DNA of 64,000 bases from Nostoc sp. UHCC 0926. GTDB taxonomy: Bacteria; Cyanobacteriota; Cyanobacteriia; Cyanobacteriales; Nostocaceae. The stretch is taken from assembly GCF_028623165.1 (NCBI RefSeq), contig NZ_CP117772.1, positions 972,474-1,036,473 of the forward strand, given 5' to 3'. Of this stretch, positions 33,691 to 43,558 are shown piece after piece (position 1 is the stretch's first letter; every line of letters starts with the position of its first letter). Under the pieces are notes generated by a model that saw only the letters and a list, made by a program, of their open reading frames with translations, was not told the DNA's origin and did no database searches. The position numbers and the translations under genes are program-made.

Positions 33691-34323
33691 CTAACCTATA
33701 TGATTGTCAGGTTCACTCGTCGGAGGAAACGGATGCCCACTAATTGATGTTACCTCTTGCCCTGTGCCTTCTCCATCAGAATTTATTAGTTCGTACTGTC
33801 CGCTTTGGGGAGTGCGTTCGCCTGGCCTATGCAAAGAAAATTGAGGCTCCAATGTTTGCTCACTTGACTGGTTTAACTGTGTAGTACCAGCACTATAAAT
33901 TAAAGAAAACTGACGATGAATCTCGAAACCTGGAAGATAGCCACCGTGGAACGGTATTTCTGACATCTGACTGAGCGCCCCTTTGATTTCTGAGATTGGT
34001 TTAAGCAATTTTTCGTTGTCCTGGCTCCATCTAATAATTTGTGCATCTAGCAATTCTTGAAACTCAAGAGCGTGTAACTGAGCCTCATCTGAGGGAGTTT
34101 GGCTATCTACAACAATCGATAACTTCAGAGTGAACAAAAGTTTCGTTTGTATTTGTGAAGAATCGTCATTAGAGGCAACTTGCGTACAATACTCGTCTAC
34201 ATGAAAACCAAACTGAGCCTTAAAATGGGAAAAGCTCAATCGTTGAAGTTGTTGACTCAGATATGGTAGCAATCCAGTCTCGGCATCTAATAGGATTTGG
34301 CGAACGATTGGTATTTGTGTCAT
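33691..34323 (-). CDS. Hypothetical protein with C-terminal YjzC-like tail
   Basis: A 210-residue protein. Residues 1-155 are unrecognised but look globular and mixed alpha/beta. Residues of about 165-200 (HRPGERTPQSGQYELINSDG then GTGQEVTSISGHPFPPT) match the short motif of YjzC-like proteins (R-P-G-E-x-x-P-x-S-G-Q-Y ... T-G-x-E-V-T ... G-x-P-x-P-P-T), a stand-alone Bacillus-type protein of unknown role. Here it seems to be a C-terminal module. The gene is isolated; upstream lie about 270 bases without a gene. Confidence 0.65.
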   Translation of the reverse strand: MTQIPIVRQILLDAETGLLPYLSQQLQRLSFSHFKAQFGFHVDEYCTQVASNDDSSQIQTKLLFTLKLSIVVDSQTPSDEAQLHALEFQELLDAQIIRWSQDNEKLLKPISEIKGALSQMSEIPFHGGYLPGFEIHRQFSLIYSAGTTQLNQSSEQTLEPQFSLHRPGERTPQSGQYELINSDGEGTGQEVTSISGHPFPPTSEPDNHIG

Positions 34324-34596
34324 AAATACTCTACAAGTTTTAAATTAAACGTTTCCTTTCCCAACAATTTCACCAGATTCAGCACTTTGACACATCCATC
34401 AAACTGACGAAACTTAGCTCAATCACTCTGCTGATTTACTTAAAACATCTTTCATGCTGCTTTCACGCCAGATAATTGGTAAATCCCTGAGTAAGAGACT
34501 CGTCTTTTCAATCTTATTTGGTATATCTTAGTAATTCCGTGCAAATTATTTACACCTAACTTCTCCCAACTTTACTGCCATCCAAATTTTAAGCCA

Positions 34597-34911
34597 ATGC
34601 CTTCAAGGGAACAGCCAATGAAAACTTCTAATGATATAGATACCAAGAAGATCATCAAAAAATCCGACAAGCTTACCCTGAGACAGATGAAGCTAATCTC
34701 AGAAGCAGAAGACCAACTTCTTGAAGCTAATACTGTCAAATATACAGCCCCTGTGGTTGAGGTTGAGGAGAAAGCAGTAATCACTCAAGAGCCTAGAGTT
34801 CCAGACTATATTCCATTCCTTGACAATCCTCCAGTACAATCTGTTGGCAACTCTGGCTGGCAGATTTCTGATATTTGGCGCGATATCCGCGTTGATGATT
34901 TCTGTAATTAA
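34597..34911 (+). CDS. Small hypothetical protein
   Basis: A 104-residue protein, alternative ATG at 34618 (MKTSNDIDTKKIIKKSDK). The N-terminal half is lysine-rich and probably helical; the C-terminal half is acidic with a W-Q-I-S-D-I-W-R-D-I-R-V tail. I recognise no family. Coding bias looks real and no other frame competes well. It is divergent from the gene at 33691-34323. Confidence 0.5.
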   Translation: MPSREQPMKTSNDIDTKKIIKKSDKLTLRQMKLISEAEDQLLEANTVKYTAPVVEVEEKAVITQEPRVPDYIPFLDNPPVQSVGNSGWQISDIWRDIRVDDFCN

Positions 34912-35867
34912 AGCAGGCAATTTGTATTCCCAGACGGTTGACCATCAAGGCGGTTGCAGTTATCCATGATCCGAATGTCAGAGATTGAGGAACAGGCACC
35001 AAGCAAGGGAGAAAAGTTTTCTCGAATGCATACTTGTGCAGCAATACCTCTGTCTCTTCGTTAAAACACGCCCTATGGCAACCGTTTGAGCAACTTTTGT
35101 AAATTATCTTTGCACCAAGTCAAAGCTATAGTTGAATTGTGCCTATAATAATTTACGGCTAACTATTAACGTGAAGTTAGCACCCTTCCAGTGTGTATCG
35201 CTTGGATTACGCATCAAAGGCGATACCAAATCCAAGCAAAATTTATCGGCAGCGCAATAGTTTCTATTCCGTTGCCAACATTCACCCCGCGATCGCATGT
35301 TGGTGAAAGTGTTGTGTCTGGGGGGAAATGGTATTAATCGGAGTTTATGTTGGATAAAAGATAAGGTTGGAATTATTGCTGGGTGGGTTTACATTAGAAC
35401 AGCGTGGTGAATTTTATCACAATCACAATGTCTGGGTGAAAAGCTCTCTAACTTCGGCCATCTTCAACGGCATTGTACAGCATTCATAAGTCGGAAGTCG
35501 GAGGTAATTCACTTCCCAATACTGCTCGGTTAGAGGGAATTGGGTTTGGGGAAAAGGAGCGGAAGGCTCTATATGTAAGGTTTTTTCCCTTTTAACAAAG
35601 TTTCGGGGTTTGATCAACTTTGGGGTTTTAAGTCCCCTGCAACTAAGAAGCAGCGTGTTTTGTGTCGGGGTTTAAATCCCCTTATCTTTCACGGAAAAAG
35701 CGAATTAAGAATGCATCGAATTGCGAATTGTTTTAACGGTGGAGCAAGTTCAGCAGTTACAGGCACAGCTGTCTCAAGAAAATTAATCTCAGTAGACATT
35801 CATGTATCATCATTGAGGTGTCAATTGTCGTTAAAGTTTTTTCCTTTGAAAAAAGCATAAATCTTCT
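34912..35867. other. Long intergenic region without a supported gene
   Basis: About 950 bases. Two relics of a 'GGGGTTTTAAGTCCCC / GGGGTTTAAATCCCC' repeat lie at 35616-35690. Short frames exist but overlap on both strands and show no domains. GCGATCGC occurs at about 35290. Confidence 0.4.
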
Positions 35868-36451
35868 ATGCCTCGAAAAACCCCTCCTCCATCCCACTCT
35901 ACTCTTGAAACTCCACTGGCTCTTTCCCAATTACATATCCGCTTACAATTTCTCGAAAAATCACACCAATCGTTACTCAAACAGATTAAGAAAAAACGGA
36001 CAGAACTGAATAACTTTGTTGAACAGACGCGAACTTTCGCTACAGAAATCTTTCATCAAGCCAGTCCCAGCTTCCAAAAAATGGCTGAGTTAGACCAGGA
36101 GATTCATACTCTTTTTGAGGAAATTTTCACTACTAGAAAGTTTGGTAAACAAACCTTCAAAAATATAGAAGCAGTTTACCTTAAACTCCAGTTGACAGGA
36201 ATCATTAGTCAAAAAACCAATCGCAAACAGTTTTCAAAAGAGCTAGACGAATTGTTTAACAACCTCGAACCAGAATCAGATTTTTCCAGGGAAACTGCTG
36301 AAGGTCGCCATCAACATTGGCAAACAAAAGAATCTGTAGAATCTCATGGTGAAGCTAGAACAGAAGATAAGAGAAAAATTCGTGAAACATTTCTGAGATT
36401 AGCTGAAATCTTTCACCCTGACAAGGTAAAAGACAGCGAGACACAGACATA

Positions 36452-37426
36452 TATAGCAGTAGCCAGATAGATTAGGACGCTAAACGCAAGACATACTCTA
36501 TCGTAGTTCTTAGATTATCGAAGTTTTCTATCTGCTTGCGAATTCGACTCTTGAGCCATGACCAATATTTTTCAATTTTGTTTAAATCAGGTGAATAGGG
36601 AGGTAAGTAAATAAGAAAGCATCCAGCTGTCGTAATTAAATTTTCAATGTTTCCTCCTTTGTGAAAAGTTGCATTATCCATTATCACAACCTGTCCAGGA
36701 GTTAGGCTCGGAATTAAGCATGATTCGAGCCAAGTCTCAAATACTGTTCGGTTACACGCTCCTTCTACAGTAAATGGTGCAAATAAGCGTTGGTTACACA
36801 AAGCAGCAATTATATTAACTCTTCCTTTACGTTGTCCCGATTTGAAATCATAAAAGCGTTCACCTCGCTCATTCCATCCGTAACCGTAATCATCACGGTT
36901 ATCCATTCCTGATTCGTCTACATAAACTATTTCTGTTGAAGACCAACTAGCTAATTGTTCTAAAAACTTTTGTCTTTTGAGTTCATCGCGTTCGCTGTAA
37001 CCATAAGTCTTTTTTTTCGCGTAAATCCAATTTTGTGCAATGCTCTTGAGATAGTCCTCTGACTAATATCATCTTCCCAAAGTTCAGCCATTTCTTTCTG
37101 GGTTTTATCTCCATGCATTTTTACAAAAGAACGAAATTTCTGCCAATCAGTTATTTTGCGATCGCTTCTGGGTGTTTTTTTGTTGTTTGCTTGAAAATCT
37201 CCTGTTCTAGCCCTGCGCTGTAGCCATAAATTGATCGTATTACGACTGATGTTAAACAGTTCACTCACCTCGCTTTTTTTCAAGCCGTCTAATTCAATTG
37301 CTTGAATCACTTTTTGACGTAAATCATAACTATAGGATTTAGCCATAATATCGCTCAAAGATTTCAGCTACATATTTAACACTGCTAATCTGATTATATG
37401 TCCTAACGTATATGGCTACTGCTATA
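36452..37426 (-). mobile_element. IS630-family insertion sequence, complete
   Basis: Ends TATAGCAGTAGCCAGATAGA (left) and GGCTACTGCTATA (right) are inverted and flanked by TA. About 975 bases. It interrupts the J-domain gene. Confidence 0.85.
36472..37358 (-). CDS. IS630-family transposase, -1 frameshift over A8
   Basis: First frame 36960-37358 (better start MAKSYSYDLRQKVIQAIELD at 37346) is the helix-turn-helix half. The second, 36472-36906 and open upstream to the shift site, is the DDE half: VYVDESGMDNRDDYGYGWNE, VVIMDNATFHKGG, SPDLNKIEKYWSWLK. The message carries CGA-A8-GAC at about 37010; a -1 shift there gives RKKKTYGYSERDELKRQKFL and joins the frames seamlessly. This is the usual programmed frameshift of the family, so the gene looks intact. 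Confidence 0.88.
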
Positions 37427-37778
37427 ACCCTCTTTTGTCAGTCTCCGAAAACATTTGCCATTTCTGAATTTTAGAGCTTTTATATAGCAAGCAATCGCGC
37501 GATTCTTTTCTAATAACAAATCCAAGACCAATTTTTTTCTAATAGTATAGCTTGTATTGATTGCCTCATCAGGCTTCTAGCGATCGCTCTCCCGGAAAGT
37601 GACAGAAGAGGGATAATACAGAAATTATGAAATCAATCAAGCCTACCAAGAAGGTGATTTGGCAAGACTTCTAGAAATTGAGCGACTTCACCAAGTCGGG
37701 GAAGTTATTGACAATAATAGCGAAGATGATTTAACTCGAAAATGTCGAACTATAGAACAGCAAAATCAAATTCTTCTC

Positions 37779-37893
37779 ATACCAATTCGCTATGAAGATG
37801 CACTTAATTTTTATTAAACGAACCGCCAAGTACGCCAAATACGCCAAGGAAGAAGGAATAATCATTAAGTGCAAGTTTAGGGAGAATTGGTAT
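37779..37893. repeat. Small MITE-like repeat (ATACCAATTC ends)
   Basis: ATACCAATTC at 37779-37788 and GAATTGGTAT at 37884-37893 are inverted. The 115-base body includes AAGTACGCCAAATACGCCAAGGAAG. A relative begins near 27571. It breaks the J-domain gene. Confidence 0.75.
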
Positions 37894-38246
37894 CACTCAA
37901 TATGAAAACTTGAAACGGGAACTGCGTTTGGCAAAGAAAACTCCAGAAGGAACGATGGTTTCGGATTCTCTGAAAGCTGCTAAAAAAGGCATTGACTCTA
38001 TGGCTCAAATGGTAAAAACAATAGAAAATCAAATTAACGTTGTTTGTCAGATTCGGGATTTTGTCAAGGACTTTAAAGAACAGAAGATCACTATCAAAGA
38101 ATTTCTTGGTGGCCCACCAACTCTGCACTCCTTATCCGAGGAAATTATGTCAGATATTCTTTCTTCAGATGTTGTCAGAATTAATCAGATAGTAGTTGAT
38201 TTTTCTTAAAAATCACAGTTGGCAGTGAATGAAGACGTATTAAATA

Positions 38247-38750
38247 ATGGATTTATTTGACCAGCATCTTACAAAAATAACCGAAGAGGAAGCACCACTG
38301 GCGGCTCGGATGCGTCCCCGGACACTCGATCAATTTATTGGTCAAGAGCATATTATCGCACAAGGAAGACTACTGCGGCGTGCTATTAGTTTGGATCAAC
38401 TATCTTCCTTAATCTTTTCTGGGCTACCAGGGATTGGCAAGACTACTTAAGCCCGTGTTATTGCCAACACCACCCGCGCTCACTTCATCGCTATCAATGC
38501 CGTACTTTCGGGAGTTAAAGAAATTCGAGCGGCAATTGAAATTGCCCTTCAACAGCCCAAGTTCCATAATCAACGAACTATTCTTTTTGTCGATGAAGTC
38601 CATCGTTTTAATAAGTCTCAGCAAGATGCTCTATTGCCGTTGGGTAGAGAATGGTACAATCATTCTCATATTAAAAGTTTATTTACTCGTTACTTACTCA
38701 ATCAATCCGTTAATTGGTCAAGCACTGTGGCATTTTTAAAGATTAGCGCA
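38247..38750 (+). pseudogene. rarA: RarA/MgsA replication-associated AAA+ ATPase, 5' remnant
   Basis: The start MDLFDQHLTKITEEEAPLAA and RMRPRTLDQFIGQEHIIA is the usual RarA N terminus, followed by the Walker A FSGLPGIGKTT. An in-frame TAA then replaces a Leu codon. The same frame continues ARVIANTTRAHFIAINAVLS to the Walker B ILFVDEVHRFNKSQQDALLP. A frameshift (VENGTIILI in another frame) and loss of the remaining two thirds follow. Full RarA is about 430 or more residues. RarA acts at stalled replication forks; this copy cannot work. Confidence 0.8.
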
Positions 38751-38929
38751 TGAATATTTTTTGACTCAAAAATCATAGTCATTTATAGTTATGATTTAAA
38801 GGATGCAATTGCTATTAGACACGTTCTGCTAAAAACAGATAACTGAAACCGAGGTGATGTTTCTTGATTGACTTCCTTTGAGCTTTATTTGTGAATGCTC
38901 TGCTCAAATTAAAATAATTTTAGAGAACT

Positions 38930-39532
38930 ATGCCAATTAAAAAACGCATTGAGCTTAGTCCGGGATCTTTTCTTAATCCCGCAGATAAAAAGATAGTTGT
39001 CAATTTAGCTAGTGAAGACATTTTAACTTTAATCACCCAAGAATTAAAAACTCGTTACTCCCCAGAAACTCAAAAACAAATAATTGAGGGGAGTTCCCAG
39101 TTGTTGCCTGATTTCGTGCTTCAAGAATTATTCAAGCGCCAAGAGCAGGTAGTAAACGTTAACCCCAATACCTTAATAGTGGTTAACTGTCAAATAGCAG
39201 AGACAGAAGCCGATGATTTGGGATTTGATTTAAATGTCGATGCATATTTTGTCATTGCAGATACAACAGGTCAAAACCATTTTCGGGCTAATAAGATAGT
39301 CCTTTGGTCAAATATATGGGGAGATGAACAACGGCTTTTTGATTTAGAAGATGAACTAGGTGAGCAATTCTGGACAAATTATCAAATCCAATTGCTTTTT
39401 GATGAAAAAGAGCAGCAAACAATTGAACTGTCAGTCTCACAAACAGATGATTATGCCGCGAGGTTAGAATTTTACCCATCCCTGAAAAGGTTTTTACCAT
39501 CCATAGTTCCCTTTACGGATAATAACTTTTAA
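38930..39532 (+). CDS. Hypothetical protein, cyanobacterial
   Basis: A 200-residue soluble protein of unknown function, acidic, without signal or membrane segments. The centre (RANKIVLWSNIWGDEQRLFD) is rich in aromatic residues. No named family recognised. A clear start ATG follows an AGAGAACT-type leader. It converges with the HTH/zinc-ribbon gene (39538-39996), with stops only a few bases apart. Its uninterrupted frame suggests it is under selection or newly arrived. Confidence 0.6.
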   Translation: MPIKKRIELSPGSFLNPADKKIVVNLASEDILTLITQELKTRYSPETQKQIIEGSSQLLPDFVLQELFKRQEQVVNVNPNTLIVVNCQIAETEADDLGFDLNVDAYFVIADTTGQNHFRANKIVLWSNIWGDEQRLFDLEDELGEQFWTNYQIQLLFDEKEQQTIELSVSQTDDYAARLEFYPSLKRFLPSIVPFTDNNF

Positions 39533-39537
39533 GATTT

Positions 39538-39996
39538 TCAAGTCACATCAGAATTAACAGACTCCTTATAGGGAAAACCACAGTAAGGACAGAAGCGGAA
39601 TTTCACCGACGTAATCGGTTCGTTACACGAAGCGCAACTATTACGTAACCCAGTCCCGCACAAAAAACAGAACTTGGAGCGCGGCGACAACCAAATATCT
39701 TCAAGCGTTGTTCCAGGCTGCCAACAGTGGGGACAAAATTTGAGAACATCTGATGCCCTAAGAGCAACCCCACGGACAACCGCATCCAGGTACTCAGATG
39801 GAACCTGCAATGCGACAGCCAGCCCACGTTGACTTTTGCTATTAAGCTTAGTCGTCATCCCTCGTTCAATTTTACCCAGGCTTTGAAGATGAATCCCTGC
39901 CTTTAGGGCCAGTTCAGTTTGACTTAACGAAAGGCTGGTGCGTATTCTTTTAACGTACTCTGCCAACGATTCTTGGGGTTGAGGGGTGTTATCCAT
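39538..39996 (-). CDS. XRE helix-turn-helix protein with double zinc ribbon
   Basis: A 152-residue protein. Residues 10-70 form an XRE-type DNA-binding domain (SLSQTELALKAGIHLQSLGKIERG). Residues 85-145 carry four CxxC pairs: FCPHC, FCFLC, SCASC, FCPYC, making two zinc ribbons. It is divergent from the tyrosine recombinase gene, with about 95 bases between starts, and may repress it and itself. The combination of XRE and double zinc ribbon is not a standard phage repressor. Metal or protein-interaction sensing is a possibility. Confidence 0.8.
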   Translation of the reverse strand: MDNTPQPQESLAEYVKRIRTSLSLSQTELALKAGIHLQSLGKIERGMTTKLNSKSQRGLAVALQVPSEYLDAVVRGVALRASDVLKFCPHCWQPGTTLEDIWLSPRSKFCFLCGTGLRNSCASCNEPITSVKFRFCPYCGFPYKESVNSDVT

Positions 39997-40092
39997 GCTT
40001 TTAGTATGTATGAAAATATATGTTTAGTTATCTTAGCTAAATATGTTTTTGAAATACTATACTCTACTTTTAGTCCAAAAAATAGGTAAAAC

Positions 40093-40989
40093 ATGACAAC
40101 CACATTAGCACAAGTCACTACAGCATTCCTCTCACGAGATGGATTAGCTGCTAGTACATTTAAATCTTACGAACAAACGCTACTATCTTTGCTCAAAGAG
40201 CATGGTAAAACACCTATAGAATTAGTAGACCGTCAACTGCTTAAGGATTACCTTCAAAGCAAAGATAACTTAAACTACACAACACATAATCGCCATCAAG
40301 CGATAATCAGCGCTTTATTTAATTTTGCTGTAGATTCCGGCTACATTCAATCAAACCCAGCCAGCCGTTTAAGTCGGAGGAAACCGGAACGAGAACGGGG
40401 AGAACACAAGACAGACGAGATAATACGCTATCTCACGCCATCACAGTTAGACATTTTGTATGACTTAGTAAAAAAATCTAACGCCAGACTGGAGACGGTA
40501 GTCCGCTTGCTGCATCGAAGTGGAGCCAGGATTGGAGAATTACTCTCCCTAGAGTTGGCGCACATAAATATGGAGCAACGTAAATTCCAGGTAGTGGGTA
40601 AAGGCAATAAGCAACGCTGGTGTTTTTATAGTGAAGATGCAGAAATTGCTTTACAGGACTATATAAGATATTATCGTCACTCTGAATCCAGAGCATTATT
40701 CACCGCCCAGCATCCAACGACCAAAGTTATAACGCCAGTAAGTTATGAAGCAGTGAGTGCAGACTGGAGAAAAGTAATTAACCAAAGCCATGAACTCAAA
40801 GGCATTCGTCTGCATGACCTGCGGCATACATTTGCGACTGAACGGGTAGGATTGATGGCAATTGAGGAGCTACGAGCGCTGATGGGGCATGAAAATATTC
40901 AAACCACTTTACGCTACCAGAAAATCACATCTTCACGAGCAGAATTAGTAGCTAAGTCTGCTTTAAATAACTTAGTCAATAATATATAA
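40093..40989 (+). CDS. Tyrosine recombinase / Xer-type integrase
   Basis: A 298-residue site-specific recombinase. Residues 1-90 are the SAM-like core-binding domain (LAASTFKSYEQTLLSLLKEH, TTHNRHQAIISALFNFAVDS). The catalytic set is complete: Arg in SGARIGELLSLELAH, Lys in VVGKGNKQRW, HxxR in LHDLRHTFATE, His in LMGHENIQTT, and Tyr in LRYQKI. It cuts and rejoins DNA through a phosphotyrosine. It may resolve plasmid multimers or drive integration. No attachment site could be defined. The divergent XRE gene is a likely regulator. Confidence 0.9.
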   Translation: MTTTLAQVTTAFLSRDGLAASTFKSYEQTLLSLLKEHGKTPIELVDRQLLKDYLQSKDNLNYTTHNRHQAIISALFNFAVDSGYIQSNPASRLSRRKPERERGEHKTDEIIRYLTPSQLDILYDLVKKSNARLETVVRLLHRSGARIGELLSLELAHINMEQRKFQVVGKGNKQRWCFYSEDAEIALQDYIRYYRHSESRALFTAQHPTTKVITPVSYEAVSADWRKVINQSHELKGIRLHDLRHTFATERVGLMAIEELRALMGHENIQTTLRYQKITSSRAELVAKSALNNLVNNI

Positions 40990-41232
40990 ATTTTTTTCTC
41001 ACCATGTGTAGCGCTCGCTTGCTAAAGTATTGCAAATTTTAAGTTATAACAGAGTATTTTTTATACTCCTTATCAGAACAATTAGGGATAAGGCTGAACT
41101 ATACAGTTTAGTTTTACAACCGGGCGATCGCATACTGCCATAAATAACAACGTTGTGATTTTTATTATCAGTGCTGGTTTTTCCTGGGCAGCGTTAACTG
41201 TGAAATATTAGAGACACCAACCAAGCAATTGT

Positions 41233-41364
41233 GCAATCGCTCTTCTGGAGCCAGGGCAATATGCAGACGATCAATACCGATATTTTCAGCAGTTAGCAGA
41301 ATCGCTGACGAGATTTAATGCAGAGTCTCTAGCCAAAATGATTGATGCTGCACAAGCAAAGTAA
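41233..41364 (+). pseudogene. C-terminal remnant of an unknown protein
   Basis: Forty-three codons read AIALLEPGQYADDQYRYFQQ then LAESLTRFNAESLAKMIDAA, good protein-like sequence ending in TAA, but with no start codon or ribosome site before it. Probably the tail of a plasmid backbone gene. Confidence 0.4.
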
Positions 41365-41448
41365 AAAAGAACGATGTTTACGAGCTACGCCTATACCTGA
41401 TGGTTCAGTTAAACATACTGGAGATCGTTTTTATCTTCAGACAACAAA

Positions 41449-41697
41449 TCATCCCGCGATGTCTTTGCCACTCTTGTAGCTCATAGCTCTGGGTTTTCTC
41501 TTCTTGAGAGGGACTACTGATTTCTTGGGTGCTTGTGGCGGACGGCATTTCTCGCAATATAGAGGTCGAACTCCAAAGGTTTCTCGTTGTATGGGTTGTT
41601 CACACTGCTTACATACGAAGTTGAAAACGCGGGTGTGAATTTCCCGCTTGTGCGCTCTGACAGTATACTCTCGGACATCAATTGTTTTGCTGGGCAT
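41449..41697 (-). CDS. Small zinc-ribbon protein
   Basis: An 82-residue basic protein. Two CxxC pairs (FVCKQCEQP and LYCEKCRPP) about 20 residues apart can hold one zinc. The C-terminal 25 residues are lysine- and arginine-rich, suggesting nucleic-acid contact. Start MPSKTIDVREYTVRAHKREI. It overlaps nothing that is well supported on the other strand and is divergent from the membrane-anchored gene at 41905. Function unknown; similar tiny proteins are frequent on cyanobacterial plasmids. Confidence 0.6.
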   Translation of the reverse strand: MPSKTIDVREYTVRAHKREIHTRVFNFVCKQCEQPIQRETFGVRPLYCEKCRPPQAPKKSVVPLKKRKPRAMSYKSGKDIAG

Positions 41698-41904
41698 TGC
41701 TTATTGCAACTAGTGACTTTTTGGATCTTAGCCTTTGCTAACAAGATTCCAATGGTCTGGGTAAACATAATCACCCGTTTTGTGAATCGGAATTTTCATG
41801 GCTGCGCCAAAGCCCGAGTGAGAGTTGCAACGACCAAACACACGCTTCAAACCCAACTGCAACGCCTCACCACATTGAAAAATCACAAACATTTAGAGTT
41901 AATC

Positions 41905-42432
41905 ATGGATATCCAAGCTACTCTCACCCTCACGATCCAAGCAGTCGTTATGAGCTTTGTTGCGCTGATGGTTTTCGATTTCATAGATGGTTTGTGGGTT
42001 GTACCCTTGCCGCCAATCGGATTGGAGCCATCGGTTATTGAACAGCCCACAGTTTCCGCAACTTCCCCACAACCTACTCCACAACAGGAAATCCAACAAG
42101 CCACTCCAAGGGCGATCACATTTGAGAAGATTTCCGACCCCTGGACTCTAGAACCACAATCCCCTCACCATTCTGTTCCCACGCCAGCAGTTATAATCCC
42201 TTTCCCCAGACTCCGACTACTCCCACCTGCCAAAGTGCAACCGACCAAATTTAAGCGGGCTAAAGCAAAATCGTCCACGTCTAAGAAATCCGCCTCAACT
42301 AGTACTAAGCGCCAGTCCACCAAGCCACGCAAGATAACTGGAAAGTACCAAGAATGGCAAAACTCAGCCTTCAGTTGTTCTGATGAATCCACCTTTCTCC
42401 GCATCTCCCAAAATCAACAGTCGCAACGCTGA
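41905..42432 (+). CDS. Hypothetical membrane-anchored proline-rich protein
   Basis: A 175-residue protein. Residues 5-35 are one hydrophobic segment (LTLTIQAVVMSFVALMVFDF), then a proline-, serine- and threonine-rich stretch, then a lysine-rich tail (KFKRAKAKSSTSKKSAS). The frame is open further upstream, but the ATG at 41905 puts the membrane anchor at the N terminus. The last 16 codons overlap the 5' end of the helicase/methylase remnant in another frame, which suggests that a deletion joined the two. Function unknown. Confidence 0.5.
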   Translation: MDIQATLTLTIQAVVMSFVALMVFDFIDGLWVVPLPPIGLEPSVIEQPTVSATSPQPTPQQEIQQATPRAITFEKISDPWTLEPQSPHHSVPTPAVIIPFPRLRLLPPAKVQPTKFKRAKAKSSTSKKSASTSTKRQSTKPRKITGKYQEWQNSAFSCSDESTFLRISQNQQSQR

Positions 42433-43558
42433 TGCAACCCCTCGCCACATCAACTCGGCATTACAAAGACTGGTTGACGGTGGACGGCTGGTAACAATCA
42501 CAGCCAATTGGTTCTCTCCGGCTAACCCAAGCTGGCGAGAGACTTTCCTTAAGTGGCACGATAAAGCGCGAGTTCTACTGTCTGTTGGGGTCAACGGCAA
42601 AGTGTACTCGAAACACGGGACGACGATGGAAACCCGGATTACGGTAATTGATAAAGTCCCGGCTGATAATCCCAGCGACATCCCCTGTATTCCACAAACG
42701 CTGGATCTGCCCGAACTGCTGGCATTGATTGAGCAATTACCTGAGCGATCTCCGTGGGAACGCTCAGATGTCAAAGCTGCTGCGGTGATCGCAAAAGTTG
42801 TTCAATTGCCGAAACGTACTACAGTTGCACAACCCGAAACAGTTTCCTTTCTTCCAGACGACGTAGTAGTGTTGGAATATGAAGTTGTCGAGTGGTCTGC
42901 TACTGAAGGACTCAAAGATACTTTATATAAAACCTATCGCCCACAACGTATCCGAATCAAGGACGCTTTACCCCATCCCTCGTTACTTTGCGAGAGTGCA
43001 GCCCTAGCACTTGTCTCACCACCAGCCCCAACTTATAAACCACATCTGCCACAAAACATTGTCGCACAAGGATTGTTATCTGAAGCACAACTGGAAAGTG
43101 TGATTTACGCAGGTCTTGCACATTCAGAGTTTCTATCCGGTTCATACATTGTTGATGATTCGCTTGATAATGTGACTGTAGTAGCTCAGGGCGAAGAAAA
43201 CGCTGTCAAGTTCCGTCGCGGTTGGTTCCTTGGGGACGGGACAGGTTGTGGTAAAGGCAGACAAATTGCCGGGATTATTCTGGATAACTGGTGTCAGGGA
43301 CGACGCAAGGCAATCTGGATTTCCAAAAGTGCCGCACTCATAGAAGATGCCCGACGCGATTGGTGTGCGCTCGGAGGTAGTGAAAAAGATATCATTGACC
43401 TGGGCAACATCAAGCTAGGCGACCCCATCCCTTTCACCCAAGGGATTCTGTTCTGCACGTACTCAACTCTACGTTCTCAAAAGAACGGCAAAAGTAGGCT
43501 TAAGCAAATCATTGAATGGGCTGGCATTGACTTTGAGGGAGCGATCGCCTATGACGAG

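Larger units (their letters stand above)
35868..38209 (+). pseudogene. J-domain protein gene split by IS630 and by a small repeat
   Basis: Piece 1 (35868-36451) has an N-terminal coiled-coil region and the start of a J-domain with its HPD motif (FLRLAEIFHPDKVKDSETQT). IS630 (36452-37426) interrupts it. The reading resumes near 37630 as NYEINQAYQEGDLARLLEIE, typical of the helix after HPD, and continues to QNQILL at 37778. A 115-bp repeat (37779-37893) cuts in, after which TQYENLKRELRLAKKTPEGT runs to 38209. Together the pieces would make a protein of about 420 residues. About 200 bases after IS630 are also foreign or decayed. J-domain proteins recruit DnaK to specific clients; the coiled-coil suggests a dedicated partner. 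Now inactive. Confidence 0.75.

Noticed and set aside
35423..35860. Short frames in the 34912-35867 gap
   Set aside because: They overlap on both strands, lack ribosome sites and include dispersed repeat sequence.
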